Below are positions 1 through 8,392 of a stretch of DNA of 64,000 nt, piece after piece. The stretch comes from an uncultured Fluviicola sp. (GTDB lineage Bacteria; Bacteroidota; Bacteroidia; Flavobacteriales_D; Crocinitomicaceae): the NCBI GenBank assembly GCA_913009205.1, contig CAJVYC010000008.1:1-64000 (forward strand), in the 5' to 3' direction. The position numbers and the translations under genes were made by a program. The notes beneath the pieces are model-generated. The model saw nothing but the letters and a program-made list of their open reading frames with translations. It made no database searches and had not been told where the DNA came from. The stretch's first letter is position 1. Each line of letters opens with the position of its first letter.

Positions 1-2
1 AA

Positions 3-179
3 TTTCATAAAATAATAAGAAATTCTGGATTTGTAGTTTCAACGATTTTAATCCGCATGTCATTCGGAGTAAGCGGATTAACAAGTACAATTTTAATTGT
101 ATTAGCTGTCCTGTTTGGATTAGCAATAATAATGATTCATAATAAATATGAAAAAAACACTTCTCCTAACAATGTATAA
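3..179 (+). CDS. C-terminal fragment of a hydrophobic membrane protein (truncated by window start)
   Basis: Open frame from base 3 to TAA 177-179: FHKIIRNSGFVVSTILIRMSFGVSGLTSTILIVLAVLFGLAIIMIHNKYEKNTSPNNV. Confidence 0.45.
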   Translation, partial: FHKIIRNSGFVVSTILIRMSFGVSGLTSTILIVLAVLFGLAIIMIHNKYEKNTSPNNV

Positions 180-721
180 GATTAGGCACAGGAAGAAAAG
201 TTAAAAAAACATACATAAATAAAACTAGAGAAGAATTCATTTATCAAGAACTTTAGAAGAATTCAAGGATGGAAACCTTTCGCTGGAACAGTATATATTG
301 ATAAGCAAAATAGTATAGTCAAAAGTATTAATTGAAAGACTCAAAGGCCAACAAGCTTTAAATATGGGAAAAGAAAAAGGCATGTATCAATGTATAAAAA
401 CAACAGCGGTTCTTGTGCAAACTTGAACCGTTTTGCATTTAAATCCCATACTGCTTTTGTGCTAATCGCTAGAAATTCTCAAAATACCTTCTTAAATCTT
501 TCTCCAAAAATTTCAACTATCACTACTCAGTGTCACAAAGCAAAAAAGGCTTTCATTGATTTGAGAATCATTTTTGTTTAATGAAAAGCATAATAGATTA
601 AACGAAAATGTCTATTTTTAATTTCAGAGAGTGAAAAAATATGTTTTTTTCAAAAAGAATCACTCCTTTTATAGGATCTCATCAAAGGACGATTTAAGGA
701 AATAAAATAAGTAAACGTTAA

Positions 722-1840
722 GTGGAATTATCTGATCATAAAAATTCTAAGTTTCCAACTGGTTATGCTGAAATTATTCGTCGTGTTGGCGATATAGAGC
801 CTGTTAAGTATGGCTCAACGCGGAACTATGTAACAGGCCATGTTACCTTTTTATCTCCTTATATTTCAAGAGGTATCATTTCCACGAAATATATAATGAA
901 TGAGGTTTTAAATAGAGGCTATAATCCTGATCAAATAGAAAAATTTATTCAAGAATTAGCTTGGCGGGATTATTGGCAGCAAATCTGGATTTCAAAAGGT
1001 GATGCGATCAATCAAGATTTAAAAAACAAGCAAAGTCCTACTGAAAACGCGGCTATACCTGAAGCCATAGTGAATGCTAAAACTGGTGTTGTAGCAGTTG
1101 ATCAAGCAATTATTGAGTTCTATGATACTGGCTATTTACACAACCACTTAAGAATGTACATCGCCTCAATTGCTTGTAATATGGGGCGTAGTCATTGGAA
1201 AATTCCGGCGAAGTGGATGTATTATCACCTATTAGATGCAGATTGGGCAAGCAATGCTTTAAGCTGGCAGTGGGTTTCTGGAGCAAATTCCAACAAAAAA
1301 TACGTTGCCAATCAAGATAACATCAACAAATACTGTTTTACAAATCAAAAAGGAACTTTTTTGGATATTCCCTATGAAGGGTTTAGTGATTTTGAAATAC
1401 CTGATGTCCTTAAAGAAGTAAAGACTTTAGATTTGAAAACTACCCTACCCAAACAGGAACCTATAAACATTGACAAGACACTTCCAACATGTCTCTATAA
1501 TTTCTATAATCTAGACCCCATTTGGAAAAAAGATGTTTTAGCAAACAGAATTCTTTTACTCGAGCCCTCTCAATTTAAGGAATACCCTGTGTCTCAAAAA
1601 TCTATTGATTTTGTTCTAGAAATTTGCGAACGAAATATTGATAATATTCAAATCTATGTGGGAGAGTTCAATGATTTAATTTCTGATTATGAACTTACAA
1701 ATATCTATTACAAAGAGCATCCGTTGAGTATTCATTATCAGGGTGAAGAAGAGCCTAGAGATTGGATGTTTGATGTGAAAGGTTATTACCCTTCTTTCTT
1801 TGCTTTTTGGAAAAAATGTAAAAAACAGTTGACGTATTGA
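722..1840 (+). CDS. Photolyase/cryptochrome-like FAD-binding protein, apparently with permuted domain order
   Basis: Photolyase FAD-domain motifs [67 protein letters not shown] near the N-terminus; Rossmann-like [13 protein letters not shown]...FVLEI...IYVGEF after it; GTG start. Confidence 0.8.
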   Translation: MELSDHKNSKFPTGYAEIIRRVGDIEPVKYGSTRNYVTGHVTFLSPYISRGIISTKYIMNEVLNRGYNPDQIEKFIQELAWRDYWQQIWISKGDAINQDLKNKQSPTENAAIPEAIVNAKTGVVAVDQAIIEFYDTGYLHNHLRMYIASIACNMGRSHWKIPAKWMYYHLLDADWASNALSWQWVSGANSNKKYVANQDNINKYCFTNQKGTFLDIPYEGFSDFEIPDVLKEVKTLDLKTTLPKQEPINIDKTLPTCLYNFYNLDPIWKKDVLANRILLLEPSQFKEYPVSQKSIDFVLEICERNIDNIQIYVGEFNDLISDYELTNIYYKEHPLSIHYQGEEEPRDWMFDVKGYYPSFFAFWKKCKKQLTY

Positions 1841-3321
1841 GTAATCAAGTCATAAATATCGTTTGGTTAAAACGTGATATTCGTTCTCAAGATCACGAAC
1901 CTCTGCTCAGGGCAGAGCAAGCCGGAATTCCATATAAAATTATCTATTTATTCGAACCTACGCTCATTCAATATCCGGACACAAACCTAAGGCACCTGCA
2001 GTTTGTTTACCATTCCATATTGTCGTTAAATAAGACTTTTGCAACGCATAAGAAATCCGTCGATGTCTTTTACGGGGAAGCAATTGATGTTATGGAGCAT
2101 CTCAAACTTCATTTTGATATCAAAGAAATTTTCAGTTATCAAGAAAGTGGAACACAGATTACTTGGGAGCGTGATAAAATGATAACTGCTTTTTGTAAAA
2201 AGCATACCATTCTGTGGAGTGAATCGCAACGGGATGGTATTATAAGAGGTATTAAAACTAGAACTGATTGGAACAAGCGATGGCATGAGGTTATGCACCG
2301 TCCAATTATTCAAAATGAATATTCTATTTCAGAAGTTGAAGCTTTTGAACATCCTTTTTCATTGCCAGAAAAGTTAAAGTTAGATCTAAATGATTACCCA
2401 AAATTATTTCAGCCTGCGGGAGAACAAAATGCTTGGCGGTATTTGAAATCGTTTGGAGCCAAAAGAGGTTTTAATTATCAAAGACACATATCAAAACCTT
2501 CTGAAAGTAGAGTTTCTTGCAGCCGATCATCTCCTTATTTAGCATGGGGAAACCTCAGTGTTAAACAAATATTTCATTTTATTGGGACACATCCGAATGG
2601 TAAAAAAAACGACAACGCATTTTCCGCCATGCTAACAAGATTGCATTGGCATTGCCATTTTATTCAAAAATTTGAAGTAGAATGCAGATATGAAACAGAT
2701 TGCATCAATAATGGATATGAATTATTAGAGCATTCAAAAAATGACGTTTTTATCAAGGCGTGGAAATCGGGTACTACAGGAATTCCTTTGATAGATGCAT
2801 GTATGCGAGCTGTTGAACAAACTGGGTGGATTAACTTTAGAATGAGGGCAATGGTTGTTTCATTTTTAACACTAAATCTAGATCAAGACTGGCGCGAAGG
2901 CACCTATCATTTGGCAAGACAATTTTTGGATTATGAGCCCGGAATTCATTACCCGCAATTTCAAATGCAAGCCGGCACCACCGGGATTAATACCGTGAGG
3001 TTATATAATCCTGTGAAAAACTCTAAAGAACACGACCCGGAAGGCATTTTTATTAAAAAATGGGTGCCCGAACTAGCTAATGTTCCTATCGTTCATGTTC
3101 ATGAACCTTGGAAAATGACAGCAATGGAGCAAACTTTTTGCGGTGTTATAATTGGCCAGGATTATCCGCTTCCTCTGGTTGATTTAGAAGAAAGTGCAAG
3201 GAAGGCTAAAACCAAAATTTGGGAACACAAAAATCATCCAGCTGTTCAAAAAGAAAAGAATCGTTTGTTAAATACACATGTAAACAGAAGACATAATGAT
3301 TTACAAGAAAAAAACAGGTAG
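1837..3321 (+). CDS. Cryptochrome/deoxyribodipyrimidine photolyase family protein
   Basis: [23 protein letters not shown]-terminus; [59 protein letters not shown] start overlaps the upstream TGA. Confidence 0.9.
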   Translation: MSNQVINIVWLKRDIRSQDHEPLLRAEQAGIPYKIIYLFEPTLIQYPDTNLRHLQFVYHSILSLNKTFATHKKSVDVFYGEAIDVMEHLKLHFDIKEIFSYQESGTQITWERDKMITAFCKKHTILWSESQRDGIIRGIKTRTDWNKRWHEVMHRPIIQNEYSISEVEAFEHPFSLPEKLKLDLNDYPKLFQPAGEQNAWRYLKSFGAKRGFNYQRHISKPSESRVSCSRSSPYLAWGNLSVKQIFHFIGTHPNGKKNDNAFSAMLTRLHWHCHFIQKFEVECRYETDCINNGYELLEHSKNDVFIKAWKSGTTGIPLIDACMRAVEQTGWINFRMRAMVVSFLTLNLDQDWREGTYHLARQFLDYEPGIHYPQFQMQAGTTGINTVRLYNPVKNSKEHDPEGIFIKKWVPELANVPIVHVHEPWKMTAMEQTFCGVIIGQDYPLPLVDLEESARKAKTKIWEHKNHPAVQKEKNRLLNTHVNRRHNDLQEKNR

Positions 3322-3358
3322 CAGTTAAATAGTGCAATCAACGCTTTAGTAGAAAGAA

Positions 3359-4846
3359 ATGAAAACAGTCAATATATTATTTCCCCATCAATTATTTCAA
3401 GAGTCTCCGCTTTTTGAGGAAGATGCTCCCTTTTACATTGTAGAAGAGTATTTGTTTTTTAAGCAATATCCTTTTCACAAGCAGAAAATAGCTTTTCATA
3501 GAGCAACAATGAAGCGGTATGCAGATTTTCTTAAAAAAGAGAAACACTTTAAGGTAAACTACATTGATTCCATCAAAGATAATTCGGACGTAAGATTACT
3601 GATTTCAGAATTGAAAACTCAAGGTGTAACTCAAATCAATTATATAGACCCAACTGACAATTGGTTGCAGAAAAGAATAATAGCAGCCTGCAATGAAAAC
3701 GAGATAAATTTAAAGCAATTTCATTCGCCTCTCTTTTTAAACACCAAGGAAGAACTTAACGATTTCTTTCGAGAGGATAAAAAGAAATACTATCAGACTA
3801 CATTTTATAAAGAGCAACGTAAAAAACAAAATATTCTCATTGAAAAAGATGGCAAACCCAATGGCGGTAAATGGACATTTGATGAAGAGAACAGAAAAAA
3901 GTATCCTGCAAAAAAAACACCGCCTGCGATTCAATTTCCTCAGAATGATGACTATTTTGAAGAGGCTACGGTTTATGTAGAAACTCACTTTTCAGATAAT
4001 TTGGGAACGTTGACAAAGCAGTCTTTATATCCAACGAATTTTGAATCCTCGAAATCCTGGCTTCAACAATTTTTTGATCAACGCTTTATGGAGTTTGGTG
4101 CTTATGAAGATGCCATTGTTGCAGAAAACTCGATATTAAATCATAGCGTAATATCACCGATGCTGAACGTTGGGCTGATTACACCTAAAGAAGTCATTGC
4201 TAATTGTTTGATTTATGCAAAAGAAAACAATATTCCAATTAACTCCACGGAAGGTTTTGTAAGGCAAATTATTGGATGGCGGGAGTTTATAAGGGGAGTC
4301 TATGAGGTAAAAGGAAGCGAAGAGCGCACAACTAATTTTTGGAACTTCAACAGGAAAATACCCGCTTCTTTTTATGATGGCACTACTGGTATCGCCCCCA
4401 TTGACCAAACGATTAAAAAAGTTTTACAAACAGGCTATTGTCATCATATTGAACGACTCATGATTCTAGGTAATTTCATGTTACTCTGTGAATTTGATCC
4501 AGACGAGGTTTATCGCTGGTTTATGGAGCTTTTCATCGATGCTTATGATTGGGTAATGGTTACAAACATATATGGAATGAGTCAATTCGCAGATGGCGGC
4601 ACAATGGCTTCAAAACCGTATATAAGTGGAAGTAACTACATCAAGAAAATGAGTAATTACAAGAAAGGTGAATGGCAAAATATTTGGGATGGACTGTTCT
4701 GGCGCTTTATGCACACGCATCGTGAATTCTTTTTGTCAAATCCTCGTTTAGGCATGCTCGTTCGAATGTTTGACAAAATGCCCGAAGAAACCCAGCAAAA
4801 ACATTTAGAGATTGGAAGACGGTACTTATTGTCAATTAATAATTAG
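3359..4846 (+). CDS. Cryptochrome/photolyase family protein, bacterial (6-4) photolyase / FeS-BCP-like
   Basis: NILFPHQLF...VEEYLFFKQYPFHKQKIAFHRATMKRYADFLK; GYCHHIERLMILGNFMLL; GMSQFADGGTMASKPYISGSNYIKKMSNYKKGEW. Confidence 0.88.
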   Translation: MKTVNILFPHQLFQESPLFEEDAPFYIVEEYLFFKQYPFHKQKIAFHRATMKRYADFLKKEKHFKVNYIDSIKDNSDVRLLISELKTQGVTQINYIDPTDNWLQKRIIAACNENEINLKQFHSPLFLNTKEELNDFFREDKKKYYQTTFYKEQRKKQNILIEKDGKPNGGKWTFDEENRKKYPAKKTPPAIQFPQNDDYFEEATVYVETHFSDNLGTLTKQSLYPTNFESSKSWLQQFFDQRFMEFGAYEDAIVAENSILNHSVISPMLNVGLITPKEVIANCLIYAKENNIPINSTEGFVRQIIGWREFIRGVYEVKGSEERTTNFWNFNRKIPASFYDGTTGIAPIDQTIKKVLQTGYCHHIERLMILGNFMLLCEFDPDEVYRWFMELFIDAYDWVMVTNIYGMSQFADGGTMASKPYISGSNYIKKMSNYKKGEWQNIWDGLFWRFMHTHREFFLSNPRLGMLVRMFDKMPEETQQKHLEIGRRYLLSINN

Positions 4847-4859
4847 TAAAAAAAACAAA

Positions 4860-5285
4860 ATGCTTTTCAATACAAGTTATAAAAATGAAGATTATGTAAA
4901 CGAATGCAATCGAACGCTTGGGAAAGCATATTCGTTTCTAGAAAAACTAAAAATCGGTGGCGTAGGCTCTCGTAGGTTAATTATAGAGGAACTAAGCCCC
5001 TCACTAAAACCTGAAAACATGCAAAAAACAGATGTTCATTACGCAAGTATCGAATTAAGACCGAAGGGCATTATTATTCATTTTAGCAACAGGTTAGATC
5101 GTTATTCTTGGATAGTGCCGTACTACCTTTTGGCTATTTTTAGCACACAAACGTATAGCATTCATTCCAATGGTCAATTTATCAAACTTAGGAAAGACAA
5201 AAACTATAAAGAAAATAAGAAGTTTATTAATAAAATGACGGGTTTTAAAAGTGCTTTCTTAAATCTTAATTACAAAATTTCTTAG
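4860..5285 (+). CDS. Conserved-looking hypothetical protein in the photolyase cluster
   Basis: ATG at 4860 inside the 4812 ORF; 14 nt after the photolyase stop, same strand. Confidence 0.6.
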   Translation: MLFNTSYKNEDYVNECNRTLGKAYSFLEKLKIGGVGSRRLIIEELSPSLKPENMQKTDVHYASIELRPKGIIIHFSNRLDRYSWIVPYYLLAIFSTQTYSIHSNGQFIKLRKDKNYKENKKFINKMTGFKSAFLNLNYKIS

Positions 5286-5311
5286 CGTAGAATAATCGTT
5301 ATGTAAAATAC

Positions 5312-6580
5312 ATGAATAAAAATAAAATGTATAAACAAGATACTAAGATACATATTATTGGAGCTGGAGTGAGTGGCTTAATAGCGGCCAAGGTTCTTGA
5401 GGAGAATGGTTTTCACCCAGTAATTTTAGAAGTAACAGATAAAGTAGGAGGCAGAGTAAAAACAGATTTGGTGGATGGCTATCAATTAGATCGTGGCTTT
5501 CAAGTGCTTTTAACAGCTTATCCGGCAGCGAATAAGCATCTTGATTTTGGGGACTTGGACTTGCAAGAGTTCATTCCAGGGGCTGTTATTTTTAAAAACA
5601 AGAAGCAAAAAATAATTGGAGATCCATTAAAAGATCGGTCTTTGTTATTTCCAACGCTGTTTTCTAGAATTGGTAATTTTTCAGATAAAATCAAAGTAGT
5701 AAAATTAAATTTTATACTCAAGAAAAAAAGCCTGTCAGATATATTCTCTGATAAAGAGCAATCTACATTTTCATATTTAATGGATTTTGGTTTTTCAAAG
5801 GAAATGATCAATGACTTTTTTAACCCTTTTTTTAGCGGTATTTTTCTTGAAACACAACTTGAAACATCTAGTAGAATGTTTGAGTTTGTTTTTAAGATGT
5901 TTGTTGAAGGAGGTACTGCAATACCCGAAAAGGGAATGCAGGCTATTCCAATGCAATTGCAACAAAAATTAAAGCATACAGCAATTAAATTCAATACAAA
6001 AGTCACAGCAATTACAGATGAAGAAATAACATTAGAAGATGGGAGTTCATTAGAAAGTCATTTTACAATCGTTGCTACTGAGGCAAGTAGTTTATTTGAA
6101 GGATTGAAAAAACATCCAACGGAATGGAAGTCATGTCACAACCTATATTTTGAAACAGAGGAGAAAATTATTAGCAAGAGATTAATTGGATTGATAGCTA
6201 AAAAAGGAGCGTTGATTAATAATATTTTTTATCCTAAAAGTTTAAAGTCCGAATCAAAAGGAAAAAAAGAGCTGCTTTCAGTAACAATCATTGATAAGCA
6301 AAATCTGTCACCAGAAGAACTCATTAAGCAAGTTAAAAGAGAACTAAAAGATTATTGTGGCATTGATGTAACTCGGCTGATAAAACAATATGATATACCA
6401 ATGGCATTGCCCAAATTAGAAGATTTGAAATATAAAGCGCTACCATCGGAAACATGTTTAAATACGAACTTGTTTTTAGCGGGGGACACACTATTAAATG
6501 GATCATTAAATGCCGCCATGCTTTCAGGAGAAAGCGCCGCTTATGGCCTTATGGAAAAATGGGCAACTAATCATTCTTAA
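5312..6580 (+). CDS. FAD-dependent amine oxidase / protoporphyrinogen-oxidase-like oxidoreductase
   Basis: IHIIGAGVSGLIAAKVLEENGFHPVILEVTDKVGGRVKTD dinucleotide-binding motif; C-terminal LFLAGDTLLNGSLNAAMLSGESAA. Confidence 0.87.
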   Translation: MNKNKMYKQDTKIHIIGAGVSGLIAAKVLEENGFHPVILEVTDKVGGRVKTDLVDGYQLDRGFQVLLTAYPAANKHLDFGDLDLQEFIPGAVIFKNKKQKIIGDPLKDRSLLFPTLFSRIGNFSDKIKVVKLNFILKKKSLSDIFSDKEQSTFSYLMDFGFSKEMINDFFNPFFSGIFLETQLETSSRMFEFVFKMFVEGGTAIPEKGMQAIPMQLQQKLKHTAIKFNTKVTAITDEEITLEDGSSLESHFTIVATEASSLFEGLKKHPTEWKSCHNLYFETEEKIISKRLIGLIAKKGALINNIFYPKSLKSESKGKKELLSVTIIDKQNLSPEELIKQVKRELKDYCGIDVTRLIKQYDIPMALPKLEDLKYKALPSETCLNTNLFLAGDTLLNGSLNAAMLSGESAAYGLMEKWATNHS

Positions 6581-6979
6581 CCTTTTAAACCCTCCAAAAA
6601 GTTTGAAATCTTACCTCTTGAATACCCTTCTAAAACTTTCGCAGTCACCAGAAGCCCAGGTGATAATTACAGGAGCAGGTGAAACGCCAATAATCGTAGA
6701 ATAGTGAGAACACGAAAACGACTTTAATTTATAAAGTGCAAAGCGCAGGACGATTGATTTTAATTTCTATCTGACTAGTGCATAACGAATCCCATGCCAT
6801 GCTCAAATTAATAATTACAAGGGGCCCCTTAGCATTCAAAAAACAACTTGCTAAAACTTATTCCTCTAAAAAGTTTGGCAGCACTAGGATAAGCTATATT
6901 GAGTTTCTTGCTTTTGTACTCCAAAAAGTCTTTATCAACTTGGCGCGATAATTGAAACAAAATCCGTAAATTTAGACTT

Positions 6980-7321
6980 ATGAAAAGTATAGCTAGTTTA
7001 TTTTTAATGTTCTTCCTTGTGGGGTTTTCTCATTCTCAGAAGACTGAAAAAATACAGACTGTTAAGATCAAAACTTCTGCGGAATGTGGTCAATGTAAGG
7101 ATCGCATTGAGGAAAAGCTCAATTACACCAAGGGTGTTAAATTTTCCGAGTTGAACTTAAGAGAAAATTTCTTGGAAGTTAAATTCAACAGTGAAAAAAT
7201 CAGCCTCGAACAAGTAAAGAACGTAATTGTAGCCTTGGGTTATGATGCAGACGAGCTGAAAGCCAATTTAAAAGCAGTTGAGAACCTCCCGCTATGTTGC
7301 AGGCCGGGTGGAATGAAATAA
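6980..7321 (+). CDS. Secreted heavy-metal-associated (HMA) domain protein
   Basis: Signal peptide then VKIKTSAECGQCKDRIEEKLNYTKGVKFSELNLRENFLEVKFNSEKISLEQVKNVIVALGYDA. Confidence 0.85.
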   Translation: MKSIASLFLMFFLVGFSHSQKTEKIQTVKIKTSAECGQCKDRIEEKLNYTKGVKFSELNLRENFLEVKFNSEKISLEQVKNVIVALGYDADELKANLKAVENLPLCCRPGGMK

Positions 7322-7572
7322 TAAGTGCGCAACAACTAATAAGGAAGAGACCCTCTCTTCTTTTTACTAATTATTTCTGCTTCAATTTCTATCATTGTCA
7401 AATCAACGGTTTTATTCTGACCAACCAAAAATTATTTTTGAGTTCTATAATCACACAATCTTAATTCATAAATTGTGCGTTTAAATAATTATTGTTCAGG
7501 CTTAAAATTCCAAGGAACCAAATTTTACATAACGATTGATTCTAAGCCTAACTGACTGGTAAATTTTGCAAT

Positions 7573-8232
7573 TCACTCAATCGGCTCAACGAGCAGTCGT
7601 TGGCAAACATCATTGCTGAGCACAACGGGAGACATATTGTTATAAGCTACTTTCATGCTTTTGTCAAACGGTTCGGAGCGAACAATTTCTACGGTCGTTC
7701 CTAATTTAATTTGTTGTCTATTGAGGTAATGCAAAAACTCCTGTGAGCTGTCCTTCAAAGCGCAAATCCTATAATTGTCGCCAGCAACCGCATCAGACAT
7801 TGGAATGTATTCCCGTTCGACAACATTTCCTTCTTTGTCTGGAATTGGCGAGCCGTGAGGATCCACAGAAGGATGACCAAGAAGCTCGTCCATTCTATCG
7901 AAGAAATTGTCAATTTTTATATGCTCAATTTCCTCTGCGATATCATGCACTTCCTCCCAACCAAAACCCATAAATTTCTCAAGGAACATTTCGGTTAATC
8001 GGTGCTTTCTAATAATTAAGGCCGCTTGCTTTCTCCCTTTCGGAGTGATTTTTAAAGGTTTGTATTTGGCGTAAATCACCCACTTTTCTTCTTGAAGACG
8101 CTTTACCATACTGTTAACCGTTGGAATGCTCACGCCCATTTCCTTGCTCAATTCGGACAAAGAAATATCGTGATCCTTCTGGTCGAGGAAGTAGATTGCC
8201 TTCAAATAATTTTCCTTAATGTGGGTCGCCAT
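7573..8232 (-). CDS. DtxR/MntR-family metal-dependent transcriptional regulator
   Basis: MATHIKENYLKAIYFLDQKDHDISLSELSKEMGVSIPTVNSMVKRLQEEKWVIYAKYKPLKITPKGRKQA; start reassigned from 8316 to 8232. Confidence 0.88.
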   Translation of the reverse strand: MATHIKENYLKAIYFLDQKDHDISLSELSKEMGVSIPTVNSMVKRLQEEKWVIYAKYKPLKITPKGRKQAALIIRKHRLTEMFLEKFMGFGWEEVHDIAEEIEHIKIDNFFDRMDELLGHPSVDPHGSPIPDKEGNVVEREYIPMSDAVAGDNYRICALKDSSQEFLHYLNRQQIKLGTTVEIVRSEPFDKSMKVAYNNMSPVVLSNDVCQRLLVEPIE

Positions 8233-8335
8233 TATTTCTTTGATTGAATACGAATATACACAAAATGTAGTGACATCGAATTCCCAAATCCTTGGCCTTT
8301 GGACATCAAAAAGCATTATATCTCAAATTATAATT

Positions 8336-8363
8336 GTTAGACCCATCTAACTTATTATCTTTG
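8336..8363 (+). promoter_or_regulatory. Promoter with candidate metal-repressor operator upstream of the TonB receptor
   Basis: Inverted repeat GTTAGA-CCCA-TCTAAC (8336-8351) between TTG (8334-8336) and TATCTTTG (8356-8363). Confidence 0.55.
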
Positions 8364-8392
8364 TCCACTAAATCAATCAATGTCATTGAAAT

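Noticed and set aside
390-581. 63-aa + strand ORF before the photolyase cluster
   Set aside because: No recognisable motif; short open frame in apparently degraded intergenic sequence.
711-720. AACGTTAAGT just before the first photolyase gene, resembling an attC right end
   Set aside because: No matching left end or stem within about 130 bp; kept out of the attC-like set.
5518-6006. 162-aa minus-strand ORF opposite the flavin oxidoreductase
   Set aside because: Antisense shadow ORF with no domain signature.
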